Below, in pieces: positions 1-8,166 of a stretch of 48,340 nucleotides of DNA. A program made the position numbers and the translations under genes. Location: the NCBI GenBank assembly GCA_902768825.1, contig CACXMR010000021.1, positions 1-48,340 of the forward strand, written 5' to 3'. The notes beneath the pieces are model-generated. The model was not told the DNA's origin. It made no database searches and saw nothing but the letters and a program-made list of their open reading frames with translations. Each line of letters opens with the position of its first letter. The stretch's first letter is position 1. This stretch comes from an uncultured Ruminococcus sp. (lineage in GTDB: Bacteria; Bacillota; Clostridia; Oscillospirales; Acutalibacteraceae).

Positions 1-797
1 GGGTCTTTGATGCACACACAGTCATAGGCATTGGCTATCTGCCGGGACTGCTTGTGCAGGAAGTCATCTCTTTGGCGGTAGAATTTTTCTCTGATTTTCA
101 GCACTTTTTTGTGTTGTTTATCACGATTGTTTGACTTGTATTTCATGTTTGCGAGCCGTTTCTTTTCACGGCGGAGCTTTTTGAGCGTCTTTTGGATATA
201 CGGCGGATAGCCTATCTCTCTGCCGTTGCTGTCGGTAAATAAACCTTTGTCGGAGTATTCCACGCCGATACAGCTTTGCGGCAGGACATCGGTTTTCTGC
301 GGCTCGTACTCAAACAGCACACACGCATAGTAGCGTCCTTTAAAGTCGCATTTCACGGTCACGGATTTCAGCTTGTAGCTGTCCGGTATGGTTCTGTGCA
401 GTTTAATTTTCACCAAGCCTATCTTCGGCAGTTTTACAGCACCGTCCCGTATCACAATATTTCCGTTCACGCAGTTGGTAGTGTAGGCTTTTCGGGAATG
501 TTTCTTTGATTTGAATTTCGGAAAGCCGGCTGCGGGGTTTCTGAAAAACCTTGTATAGGCATCCTGCAAATTCAGCTGAGCATTGGCAAGAGCGAGGCTG
601 TCTACCTCTCTGAGCCACGGAAACGCTGTTTTGTACTGTGCGGGTGTATTTTTAAGCTGCTTGCCGGTTTCGTTGTAGTAAGCCAGCTTGTCGGTGAGCA
701 TCTTGTTAAATATAAACCTCACGCCGTCAAAGGTTTTTTCTATTTTGGATAATTGTTGAGGGGTAGGGTACATTCTGAATTTATATGCTTTGTTCAT
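1..797 (-). CDS. TnpB-like protein of the IS200/IS605 group, cut by the window edge, catalytic residues substituted
   Basis: The frame opens at ATG 797 and runs without a stop to the window edge, about 265 residues. The N-terminus (MNKAYKFRMYPTPQQ) and the later GFPKFKSKK segment are typical of TnpB RNA-guided nucleases of IS200/IS605 elements. At about residue 180 the RuvC-I position, normally GIDxG with a catalytic Asp, reads CIGVEYSDKGLF, so Asp is Glu. At the window edge the RuvC-II position, normally V-x-I-E-D-L, reads CVCIKDP, so the catalytic Glu is Lys (codon AAA). The third catalytic Asp and the zinc finger lie outside the window. No tnpA is visible. The uninterrupted frame argues against simple decay, so a nuclease-dead, DNA-binding TnpB derivative is possible. 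The family call is firm; the functional state is inference. Confidence 0.8.
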   Translation of the reverse strand, partial: MNKAYKFRMYPTPQQLSKIEKTFDGVRFIFNKMLTDKLAYYNETGKQLKNTPAQYKTAFPWLREVDSLALANAQLNLQDAYTRFFRNPAAGFPKFKSKKHSRKAYTTNCVNGNIVIRDGAVKLPKIGLVKIKLHRTIPDSYKLKSVTVKCDFKGRYYACVLFEYEPQKTDVLPQSCIGVEYSDKGLFTDSNGREIGYPPYIQKTLKKLRREKKRLANMKYKSNNRDKQHKKVLKIREKFYRQRDDFLHKQSRQIANAYDCVCIKD

Positions 798-1078
798 GTT
801 GTTCACCCTTTTTGTATATGTCACAAAAAACACTGAAAGGTGCTCAGGGGGGTAACTGAGCAGCTTTCGGCACTTTTTGCGGTCACATCATTGCACATTG
901 TATTAAATGAACGCCACCCCCGAGCAGGCAGCTTATTCAGCGTGTCTGCCGGGGGCGGCTGCTGTTCATTTAGTATTCGGTTTTCAGCTGTCCCGGCACA
1001 CCGTTTTTATCAGCGTGTCGGGGGCTTGTTTGTGTTTCAGTTGTTCATGCTGCCGTCATGCGGCGGTATGTAGAACTA
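798..1078. other. Gap between the fibre gene and tnpB; long imperfect palindrome
   Basis: No gene is seen. Arms AAATGAAC (905-912) and GTTCATTT (964-971) enclose a GC-rich inner stem (CCCCCG..GGCAG against CTGCC..GGGGG). A smaller hairpin, GCTCAG..CTGAGC, lies near 842-862. Read on the minus strand, the large hairpin lies downstream of the 713-aa fibre gene and ends in TTCATTTAATA. It could be that gene's terminator, or part of the upstream end of the TnpB element. Confidence 0.45.
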
Positions 1079-3220
1079 TTAGCTCCAGAGTACAGGAGTA
1101 TCAAGGCTTGTCGGGGTTGTAAGACTTGCCGCTCTGTTCTCAAATGCTGGACCTGTAACTGAATCTGTCTTGATAGTCTTCTGATCATCTTCATAAGCAA
1201 TCTGAGCAGAATCAAGATGTACATTAAGATCAAAGTCGAATGACTTATAAGCATCCTGTTTTGTGTCCTTGTCAAGCTCTATGCTGTCAATCAGTTTAGC
1301 AGAAGATTCGCCGCCTTCAAGGATTCCAGTATAGTAGAAGTGTGCAACCTTATCATCATCAGAATTACCAGCAACGATCGGAATGAGCTGCCACTTATCA
1401 GCTGCGGTGTTACCAGTTGTTACAACATCATCTGAAAGGTTGATATAAATCTTTATATTGGTATCTGTATTGTCAGCTGCTTCATATGCTGCACGAGCAT
1501 CATTGTAATTTTTCAAAGCTGTGTTATATGCCGCAAGAGCACTTTCATAAGCAGTCTTAGCCGCATCATAGCCAACTGTACCTGTTCCACTTGCATTATC
1601 TTTGTCTGTCTCTCTATCCTCAATAGCAGCATTTAATGCAGCCACATTAGTTTGAATAGTACTACCCAAAGATTTAAGTTCCTGTTTCAAAGAATTAGCT
1701 TGTGCATTGAGAGTATTCAAGGTTGCAACAGCTGCATCATAATTAGACTGTGCTGTAGCTTCGGCAGCCTGTGCTGCTCTCCACGCCTGTTCTAACTGCC
1801 AAACTTGGTAGATTGAATCATCAGCAGATGGATTACCGATGTTTGCAATATCAGCATCATAATTCTGACCTAACTCATTGTTATATGATGTTTTAGCATT
1901 TTCAAATGCAGTTTTAGCATTTTTGGTTGCCAGTTTCAATCCAGCAGTTTCATCTGCACCCAGTGTTGCAAGCTTAGCGTCTACATCAGCCTCAGCGTTA
2001 GTAATAGAAGTAGCCAAAGCCTTGAAGTCATCAATCAAACTATTGTAATCATCTATTTCCTTACGAAGAATACCAGGAGCAAAAACATCAGAAGCATGAT
2101 CAGGCAACTTTGTTGCACCACTTGGAGTAGTGGAATCACCTACATATGACGTAAAGTCAGTAATCTTATTGATAGTTTTTGCTGTTCCGTTATTATCACC
2201 AGCATAATATTTGATAGTCGTAAGTGCAGCATTATATCTTCCAACTGCTGCATCATAATTTGTCTTTGCGGTATCAAGTGCTGCCTTTTTAGCTTTCAAT
2301 TCTTTAAGTGCACCTGCAGTACCTGTAACAGCCTGATCATTAGCGTCTACAGTTGAACCGTTAGTAGCTCCTGTACCATTAGTGTTAACAGTAGCCACAA
2401 GTCTCTGCGGATGTCCACCTACGCCTTCAACTTTGGGCTCATATGTCAATTTAGGAACAACAACATCCGTTACTTCCTTTTCATACATAACGGTAGGACA
2501 AGCTGTCAGTGTACCATCACTTGTAATCTTATCACCCGCTACACCTGCAAGAGCTTCGTTAATTTTGATGTCTGAAAGCTTGTAATATGACTTAGTATCA
2601 TTATCAAAATAGTAGCCTTCATATTTAAAGGTTTCAGCTCCCTTATTTGCACCATCGGTTTCTACACCAATAGATCTTCTAAAGAAATACAAGCCCGACT
2701 TTGTAGGAGTAAAGTCATCAGTTGTTTTAGGATCTGTGCCTTTGCCGTTATTGAAGTATTCATATATTCCACCAGGAGCAGGATCAAGCTGAGGATCTGT
2801 AGGATCTCCATCATCCAAAGCTTTACCAGTTGTAGGATCAAAAGCACCTGCCAAATAAGCACCTGCTTTAACTGAATCTACTTCATCCTCTGTGAGCTTG
2901 ACACAATCAGCCTCCCTAGTAGCTACCTTGTGTACAGCAGTATATGACAATACACCGGAAACGTCTTCATTTACGAAAGCACCAATAGTACCTGTGTTAA
3001 GAGCATAAACGTCTTTGTTAACATTTTCGCCCGGCAACCAGTTTTTCGGGGGTGCGAAAGACTCGACGATGCTTACATCATAATCAGCATTTGCTGACAA
3101 ACGGTTGGTTACTTCATCACTGGATGTGAACCATGCGAATGAGGATCCGGCTATGATGAGTGCTGCCAGTATGCAGGATGCGCCTAGGACTCTGCGTCTT
3201 TTCTTAGATTTGCTAGCCAT
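1079..3220 (-). CDS. SipW-dependent-type (BsaA/camelysin-like) fibre protein with alanine-rich helical insert
   Basis: This 713-aa protein opens with a Lys/Arg-rich tail, one hydrophobic segment, and the junction GSSFAWFTSSDEVTNRL, the pattern of TasA/camelysin/BsaA proteins processed by SipW-type signal peptidases. The stretch after it (ADYDVSIVESF, then a conserved NTGTIGAFV) matches the beta-sandwich core of BsaA-type biofilm matrix proteins. From about residue 300 to 600 it is rich in Ala, Asn and Tyr with repeated AxxxYxxA spacing (AAKTAYESALAAYNTALKNY), predicting long helices or coiled coil, unlike ordinary family members of about 200-250 residues. A C-terminal beta-rich part (INLSDDVV..) follows. 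It is the last gene of the unit carrying two SipW-like peptidases, its probable processing enzymes. The start follows a good AAAGGAG. No cell-wall sorting signal is seen. Confidence 0.8.
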   Translation of the reverse strand: MASKSKKRRRVLGASCILAALIIAGSSFAWFTSSDEVTNRLSANADYDVSIVESFAPPKNWLPGENVNKDVYALNTGTIGAFVNEDVSGVLSYTAVHKVATREADCVKLTEDEVDSVKAGAYLAGAFDPTTGKALDDGDPTDPQLDPAPGGIYEYFNNGKGTDPKTTDDFTPTKSGLYFFRRSIGVETDGANKGAETFKYEGYYFDNDTKSYYKLSDIKINEALAGVAGDKITSDGTLTACPTVMYEKEVTDVVVPKLTYEPKVEGVGGHPQRLVATVNTNGTGATNGSTVDANDQAVTGTAGALKELKAKKAALDTAKTNYDAAVGRYNAALTTIKYYAGDNNGTAKTINKITDFTSYVGDSTTPSGATKLPDHASDVFAPGILRKEIDDYNSLIDDFKALATSITNAEADVDAKLATLGADETAGLKLATKNAKTAFENAKTSYNNELGQNYDADIANIGNPSADDSIYQVWQLEQAWRAAQAAEATAQSNYDAAVATLNTLNAQANSLKQELKSLGSTIQTNVAALNAAIEDRETDKDNASGTGTVGYDAAKTAYESALAAYNTALKNYNDARAAYEAADNTDTNIKIYINLSDDVVTTGNTAADKWQLIPIVAGNSDDDKVAHFYYTGILEGGESSAKLIDSIELDKDTKQDAYKSFDFDLNVHLDSAQIAYEDDQKTIKTDSVTGPAFENRAASLTTPTSLDTPVLWS

Positions 3221-3224
3221 TTTT

Positions 3225-3290
3225 CATATCTCCTTTTTAATTGGATTTTACCCTTGCCATATCTCCTTTTTAATTGGATTTTACCCTTGC
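3225..3290 (-). repeat. Perfect 33-bp tandem duplication carrying the ribosome binding site
   Basis: Units 3225-3257 and 3258-3290 are identical. On the minus strand each contains AATTAAAAAGGAGATATG. The proximal copy supplies the Shine-Dalgarno of the 713-aa fibre gene. The distal copy could start a seven-codon peptide (MARVKSN) that ends just before the proximal site. Confidence 0.9.
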
Positions 3291-3372
3291 GGGCTTTGCG
3301 GTGTTACCGCTTTCTCCAGTCTGTCAGCGACAAATTGGAGGCTTGGATTTCGCTCCCACCCTGCCTTGCGGC

Positions 3373-4143
3373 TCAGGTGAGGGCTCCTTCCGGTTTGTCC
3401 GTCTCTTCAGAGTTGCTCGCAGTTTCGCCCGCGGGCTCCTCAGTCGATTGCTCAGGCTCACTCGGTCCTTCCTCAACAGCGCCCTGTTTGACACTGTCTT
3501 CGGTCGTGCCTCCTACAGCCTCCGCATCTGCCTTTTCGCCGGACTGGGTATCGTCGGCATCGGTTCCTGATCCGGATTTCTTGGTTTTATCCTCGTCATC
3601 CTCATCATTCTCCTTGCCCATAAGGAAGTAGCGCTTCAACAACAGGAAGAACGCACCAACCATGATGATGACCGGTACAATAAGATACCATCTTAATTGT
3701 ACAAACCTTACGACATAGCCAAGCCCCGGAATGCCAAAGGTAACCTTTCCGATAACCCTGCTGCTGTCGATAAGGAAGCTGTCGCCTACATCATTTGCGT
3801 CACCCTTTGTTCTGAAGCAGGTCACTCCCGTCCCTTCATAATTCTCAAGCTTCTCTGAAATACGGTGGGTCAGGTAGGCATCACTATCCTGAGATGGATT
3901 AAACGTGATGACGTCTCCGACGTTTAACTCTGATGCATCAGAGAGCTTTACAAAGATCATATCGCCGACTTTATAGGTCGGGGACATTGATCCTGTCAGT
4001 ACGGTGTAATACCTGTAACCGAACAATGCCTTATCAGGTGATGTGCTAAAGGAAAACAACAATGCTCCAAAGAGTATCGCTGCGGCCAGAAGGTATACAA
4101 ACACAGTAAACGCTATGTCAAACACCTTCGCACCGGCCGGCAT
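3373..4143 (-). CDS. SipW-like type I signal peptidase with long acidic tail
   Basis: This 256-aa membrane protein has an N-terminal transmembrane segment (about residues 8-30), then the catalytic Ser in TGSMSPTYKVGD, and then DAYLTHRI. The latter places His where bacterial LepB has Lys, the Ser-His arrangement of SipW and archaeal/ER signal peptidases. A TKGDAND box and IPGLGYV follow, then a second transmembrane segment (about 155-175). The last ~75 residues are Asp/Glu-rich and predicted disordered. It should cleave the SipW-dependent signals of neighbouring fibre subunits. Start choice: ATG 4143 has an AAGGAAG upstream, but the frame stays open further upstream with protein-like sequence (ISKSAKAKTKKEEKKN) behind a better AAAGGAG and no standard start codon. 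A non-AUG start or a sequence error there is possible. Confidence 0.87.
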   Translation of the reverse strand: MPAGAKVFDIAFTVFVYLLAAAILFGALLFSFSTSPDKALFGYRYYTVLTGSMSPTYKVGDMIFVKLSDASELNVGDVITFNPSQDSDAYLTHRISEKLENYEGTGVTCFRTKGDANDVGDSFLIDSSRVIGKVTFGIPGLGYVVRFVQLRWYLIVPVIIMVGAFFLLLKRYFLMGKENDEDDEDKTKKSGSGTDADDTQSGEKADAEAVGGTTEDSVKQGAVEEGPSEPEQSTEEPAGETASNSEETDKPEGALT

Positions 4144-4256
4144 GTTTTTCTTTTCTTCCTTTTTAGTCTTCGCTTTAGCCGACTTGCTGATAAAGTACCA
4201 CTCCTTTCCTCTTTTTCAATCCTTCCTCTTGATCTGCGCATGAGCATTCCTACAAA

Positions 4257-4946
4257 TCACATCTCTGTTCCCGGGTTTAGTGCTCCGGCCTCGCCCTTTT
4301 CTCCGGCTTCTGCCCCATCACTCCGAACCTCCGCATTTTCCTCGGTCTGGTCCGCAGCCATTCCGGCTGCTCCCTTTTCCTCAGATCCCTCAGCAGGTCC
4401 CTCGTCAGCGGCATCACCCTCAGATCCAGCCTTGCCGTCCTCACCCTCATCCTCACCATCAAGCGATCTGTAATACATCCGCTTAATGATGTAGAATCCT
4501 ATCAAGCCAAATGCCAATACCCCGAGCATGATTTTTCCAAATCTTGTGCTCAGCAATAAAAACACATAGCCGAAACCAGGCACACAGAAATCCACTTTTC
4601 CAAGAACGTTTTCGTAGCTCACAGGTGAAGCATCGTTAACTACGTTATTGTCACCCTTTGTCGTCAAGAGCCTGTGTTCCGAATCGATACTTACCACTCT
4701 GTGAGTAACGACGGTGTTATCGCTCACAACGTAAGTAATAACGTCGCCCTCAACAATCGATTCAAAATAAACACGCTCAACGACAACCATTGAACCTATC
4801 GGGTAGTCGGGTTCCATACTACCCGTCTCAATACAATAGAGCTTCATTCCGCACAGTAACAGAATTGCGACCGCAAGTCCGATCACTATAACCAAGAGGT
4901 AAAGAACAATCAGTAAGATCCTGCCTACCAAAGCTAATTTCCTCAT
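4257..4946 (-). CDS. SipW-like type I signal peptidase, second copy of fibre locus 1
   Basis: This 229-aa protein is the first gene of its unit, with AAGGTGGG before ATG. An N-terminal membrane segment (LLIVLYLLVIVIGLAVAILL) is followed by catalytic-Ser box ETGSMEPDYPIGS, catalytic-His box TVVTHRVVSID, the TTKGDNN box, and PGFGYVF leading into a C-terminal membrane helix. Ser-His spacing and box order match the SipW family. As in the other three copies in this window, an acidic Glu/Gly/Ala-rich tail of about 75 residues follows the last helix. It is only moderately similar to its neighbour, so the two are not a recent duplication. They probably process different substrates or act together on the fibre proteins encoded on either side. 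Confidence 0.88.
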   Translation of the reverse strand: MRKLALVGRILLIVLYLLVIVIGLAVAILLLCGMKLYCIETGSMEPDYPIGSMVVVERVYFESIVEGDVITYVVSDNTVVTHRVVSIDSEHRLLTTKGDNNVVNDASPVSYENVLGKVDFCVPGFGYVFLLLSTRFGKIMLGVLAFGLIGFYIIKRMYYRSLDGEDEGEDGKAGSEGDAADEGPAEGSEEKGAAGMAADQTEENAEVRSDGAEAGEKGEAGALNPGTEM

Positions 4947-5006
4947 TTTCCCACCTTGTATTGATTATGTTTATTCCTGCACAAATTATCTAACCCTATA
5001 CCTAAT

Positions 5007-5035
5007 ATTATACTACTTTTGACCAACGTAGTCAA
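5007..5035 (-). promoter_or_regulatory. Sigma-A-type promoter of the signal peptidase / 713-aa fibre unit
   Basis: On the minus strand TTGACT (5030-5035) and TATAAT (5007-5012) are separated by exactly 17 bp. Transcription would start near 5000, about 55 nt before the peptidase start, making this a unit separate from the three genes upstream. Confidence 0.75.
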
Positions 5036-5267
5036 TAAGATATCTAAAATTATTACAATATCTTGTAAAATTTTACGTTTTTGTCATAAAGAGTACCGTC
5101 CAATGGCTAAATTGACTAAACACAAATCAATAAAAAGAATCGAATCCGTACTTCCTTTAGTAAGAAAGTACCGATTTATATTCCAGAATTGAACCTGTGC
5201 TTCAGCTAACGCTGACACAACACATTCAAAATTCTGCATAGTAATTATATCACTATAGTGCTCTGCA
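5036..5267. other. AT-rich intergenic stretch with two small hairpins
   Basis: No coding region is seen. A short inverted repeat with arms GTACTT (5148-5153) and AAGTAC (5166-5171) is a weak terminator candidate for the upstream operon. A compact stem ATAGTGC-AGA-GCACTAT (5256-5272) overlaps the stop codon of the 248-aa gene. Confidence 0.4.
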
Positions 5268-6014
5268 CTATGATGATACCTTCAGGAAGCTCATCCAGGC
5301 CTCTTTCCACTCGCCATCATGCCAAACATTGTTATTTGGATCAGTGCTTCCGTCCTTATACTCATAACCATATTCGCTGGTTGTCCCTGATACATAAAGA
5401 CCGGTCTCGGTGTTCTGGACAATCTCGCTGTATACGATCATTTCGTAATCCACGATACGGTCGATATTACTGTTGTCTATCACAGAGCTTTGGGCATCGT
5501 ATTTTACAAAATCCACCTTCACAGAATCAAACAGATCCTCAGTGCTATCGCCTGGCTGAAGCAGCCCCGAATAATAGAAATAACCTGAAAGCTCACCAGT
5601 CTTGACATATCTCCATTTTGTAACATGTTGTTTCAGATACTGTTCCGGTTCTGAAGTCCCCTCTTCACTAAGGGCCTTCTTGAAAGCATCCCACGTATAC
5701 CATTCGTTGCCAAGCTTTACCGACGCCCTGGATGCGACCTCGCTGTCGCTGAACTCTGCATATATTCGTGCAAATCCGGGAACCGTGCCGGTATTCCTGA
5801 CATTGAACTTTTTCTCGACCTCGCTTATCATGCTGACCTCTGAGGGAGGCGAAAACGTCTCGGATATCTCAAGGTCGCCATGACCTACCTTCATAGTATT
5901 CTTAATATTCTTGGTCTGACCGAGATAGGCAATGGACACGCTCATACAAGTAGTAACCGCAAGAATTGCTGCAAACAATGAGATCAGGGCAAGCTTTTTC
6001 TTCTTTTGTGTCAT
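5268..6014 (-). CDS. SipW-dependent-type fibre subunit (248 aa)
   Basis: The N-terminus MTQKKKKLALISLFAA plus a hydrophobic stretch ends in SVSIAYLGQTKNIKNTMKVG. This is the SipW-type signal layout, with the usual AWF replaced by AYL. The mature part has the family beta-sandwich marks: GHGDLEISETFSPP, then VEKKFNVRNTGTVPGFARIYAEF, then a GYFYYSGLLQPGDSTEDLFDSV block where BsaA-type proteins have Y-x-G-x-L-x-P-G-D-x-T. This block is shared with the 713-aa and 187-aa proteins. It overlaps the previous gene by 4 bp (ATGA) with its own GGGGAG, indicating translational coupling. It is the last gene of the 8096-5268 operon. No transmembrane anchor or sorting motif is seen at the C-terminus. Confidence 0.8.
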   Translation of the reverse strand: MTQKKKKLALISLFAAILAVTTCMSVSIAYLGQTKNIKNTMKVGHGDLEISETFSPPSEVSMISEVEKKFNVRNTGTVPGFARIYAEFSDSEVASRASVKLGNEWYTWDAFKKALSEEGTSEPEQYLKQHVTKWRYVKTGELSGYFYYSGLLQPGDSTEDLFDSVKVDFVKYDAQSSVIDNSNIDRIVDYEMIVYSEIVQNTETGLYVSGTTSEYGYEYKDGSTDPNNNVWHDGEWKEAWMSFLKVSS

Positions 6015-7126
6015 GGTGTCTCCCCTGCCTTTCTCTCAACTATGCCAAAGATAGTCTTGACAATTTGATCTTCGAGAACACCATCTCCCAGATTGTTAAG
6101 TGCGTCTGTTCCAAGCTCATCCGCCTGGATAGCATAGGCCTTGATATCCACATACTGATCAACGTCATTTTTTGTGGTTGTGCCCTCATTGGTAACTGTT
6201 GAGACCAGCTCCTCGTCTATAAAGCTTTTCAGCTGTATCCTGTCAAACAGCGGAACAGTCTGATCAAGGATCGGAGTCTTCGTCCATTTTGCCTTGGCAT
6301 TATCACCGGTCTTTAACGCATCCGGAATGCCCTCAGGGAAGCTCCCTGTACCGTTTTCCGGAAAAGCGGCATTATACTGCTCTTCTGTCATGTAATATGT
6401 CCTTGTGATCGAATTGCCGTTTTCCATCGAGGTGTTTTTTGCTTCCCAATGATAATTCACCTTGGAAGAGTCGTTCTCATATTTTAGACGCCTGTTGTAT
6501 CCAAAATAATAAAAATCATACTTATCATTTGAACCATCGATCGACTGATTCAGTTCACGACTCAGATACACCCAGCCCTCTTTGCTCTGACCTTCTGTAG
6601 CGCTGTATTCGCCCTTGTTGTACCCTATCTCCAGCTGAGGAACAGTGTTGGGTTCCGTGGACTCGCTGACCTGAGCCGTCACAGCGGTAGCGTGACCGTC
6701 TGCGATAGTCCTGAATATCTCGTCAAGTCGGGAAACAACCTTGCTGTTTTCGTCGTAATTCTTTACCGTTGGCTGTCCCTCTTTATAGGTAACATTATCA
6801 ACAGTCGTTTCGCTTTCATAAAGCAGTGTGACATTCCTCACCGGAACAGCAATGCGTATGAAGACATATTCGTCCTTGTTACCGGTGTTTGTTATCTTTG
6901 GTGCTTTTGGAAGTGCTCCGCCGGCTGCGATAACGCTGCTGTCTACATAATCCTCGCCCTCATCAAGCTTGAGGCTGACATTTCCCAGCGTAATCGTATT
7001 GTCCTTCACTTCGGTATCAATCAGGTATGAAAGCGATAACCTATAAGTAAGGAGAACTGCGATGGCAGCAAACACTGCCGCTACAGGAAGGATGATCTTT
7101 TTCTTGTTTATCTTCACAATTCTCAT
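6011..7126 (-). CDS. SipW-dependent-type fibre subunit (371 aa)
   Basis: MRIVKINKKKIILPVAAVF starts a short basic N-region and one hydrophobic helix that ends LSLSYLIDTEVKDNTITLG, a divergent SipW-type signal junction. The mature region starts GNVSLKLDEGEDY and contains the conserved NTGNKDEYVFIRIAVPV strand pair also present in the 319-aa neighbour (VDTYVFMKVTVPY). A large insert (about residues 110-290) rich in Asn, Tyr and charged residues makes it longer than typical family members. The end returns to the conserved IKAYAIQADEL strand. The Shine-Dalgarno is weak (GAAAGTGAG), and it follows the upstream gene by 10 bp, so translation may be coupled. Its role is inferred as a structural subunit of the same surface fibre. 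Confidence 0.75.
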   Translation of the reverse strand: MRIVKINKKKIILPVAAVFAAIAVLLTYRLSLSYLIDTEVKDNTITLGNVSLKLDEGEDYVDSSVIAAGGALPKAPKITNTGNKDEYVFIRIAVPVRNVTLLYESETTVDNVTYKEGQPTVKNYDENSKVVSRLDEIFRTIADGHATAVTAQVSESTEPNTVPQLEIGYNKGEYSATEGQSKEGWVYLSRELNQSIDGSNDKYDFYYFGYNRRLKYENDSSKVNYHWEAKNTSMENGNSITRTYYMTEEQYNAAFPENGTGSFPEGIPDALKTGDNAKAKWTKTPILDQTVPLFDRIQLKSFIDEELVSTVTNEGTTTKNDVDQYVDIKAYAIQADELGTDALNNLGDGVLEDQIVKTIFGIVERKAGETP

Positions 7127-7136
7127 CTCACTTTCA

Positions 7137-8096
7137 TTAAGGATTGTTAGCCTTAGTCATGTGACCGGTGGTCGAGTCATATGTATAGCTCTTATCAATG
7201 TAAGGCCAGACCTCTTCGGGGATCATGGTAGTGGTGTTGTTGGGCTTGAGGAAATTTGCCTGGATGCCGTAAGCCTCGATCCTTATGCTGTAGTTTCTGG
7301 CAGGATCGGGGAAAGGTGTAACCGCAACTATTTTATTTTCATTACCATCCAGTACATAATGACCCTGTTCATCAACTTTATACTGTAGCTCTCTCTCCCT
7401 GATATTATTGTAGTAGATCTCATTGAACAGGGGGTACTCTGTCGTAGCGCCGTGAATGAGAGGCATAAGCTCAGGAGTGCCTGAAGTTTCAGTACCCGGC
7501 TTTACATGAGCATAAAGATAGGTATATGTCTTGTTTACAGGGTCATCCTCTTTATAGTCCTCGATCAGATACCAGCCGGGGTTGATCGGCTGAAGCCTTG
7601 CATTCTCTTTTGACGGAGAAGCTATAAAGGCTTGATTGTATACCTTTATCCCAGCTCCGGTACCGTCAGATTTTTCTCCTGTAGTGACATACTCAAATAC
7701 CGGGATCTTGTATCCAGCGGTATTCGTGTAAATAACTTCTCCGGAATGCGTCTGGTCATCCTGATGGGCTCTTTCGATCTGCAAAGCCTTGTCATCATCA
7801 TAAGGAACGGTGACCTTCATAAATACATAGGTATCAACCGTCTCTTCCTTATTGACGATAGCCGGGTTTTTATCAATAAAGTCATTCGGTACTACCTTGT
7901 CACCATCCTTAGGATCCCACTTGCTCTCGGTGAGGACAATATCCACCTTGCCGGCTTCAAACACGTTTGTAACCTCATCAAAAGAAGCAAACATCGCAAG
8001 GGTCATCAGGATTACGATTGCAAGAAACAGGAGCACCAGACCTGCCACAAGTGCAGGAGAGCGCCTACGTTTTTTATTGTTTTCTTTTTCTGACAT
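7137..8096 (-). CDS. SipW-dependent-type fibre subunit, first gene of fibre operon 1 (319 aa)
   Basis: A cytoplasmic basic tail (NNKKRRRSPALVAGL) and a hydrophobic helix lead into LAMFASFDEVTNVFEAGKV, close to the camelysin/BsaA pattern F-x-D-x-V-x-N. The conserved strand pair VDTYVFMKVTVPYD and the late RIEAYGIQANFL segment align with the 371-aa neighbour, so the two are paralogous minor subunits. AAAGGAGAG precedes ATG. It is the promoter-proximal gene of a three-gene operon with a structured leader of about 200 nt. No sorting signal or second membrane helix is seen. The family assignment is good; the exact role (major, minor or assembly subunit) is unknown. Confidence 0.78.
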   Translation of the reverse strand: MSEKENNKKRRRSPALVAGLVLLFLAIVILMTLAMFASFDEVTNVFEAGKVDIVLTESKWDPKDGDKVVPNDFIDKNPAIVNKEETVDTYVFMKVTVPYDDDKALQIERAHQDDQTHSGEVIYTNTAGYKIPVFEYVTTGEKSDGTGAGIKVYNQAFIASPSKENARLQPINPGWYLIEDYKEDDPVNKTYTYLYAHVKPGTETSGTPELMPLIHGATTEYPLFNEIYYNNIRERELQYKVDEQGHYVLDGNENKIVAVTPFPDPARNYSIRIEAYGIQANFLKPNNTTTMIPEEVWPYIDKSYTYDSTTGHMTKANNP

Positions 8097-8166
8097 AGTG
8101 ATCGCTCTCCTTTAACTCTTAGTATAATCATTGTGATTTAACCGTGCCCGGCTCTACAATTAAGCT

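Noticed and set aside
403-618. 71-aa minus-strand ORF
   Set aside because: Out-of-frame shadow within the TnpB-like gene.
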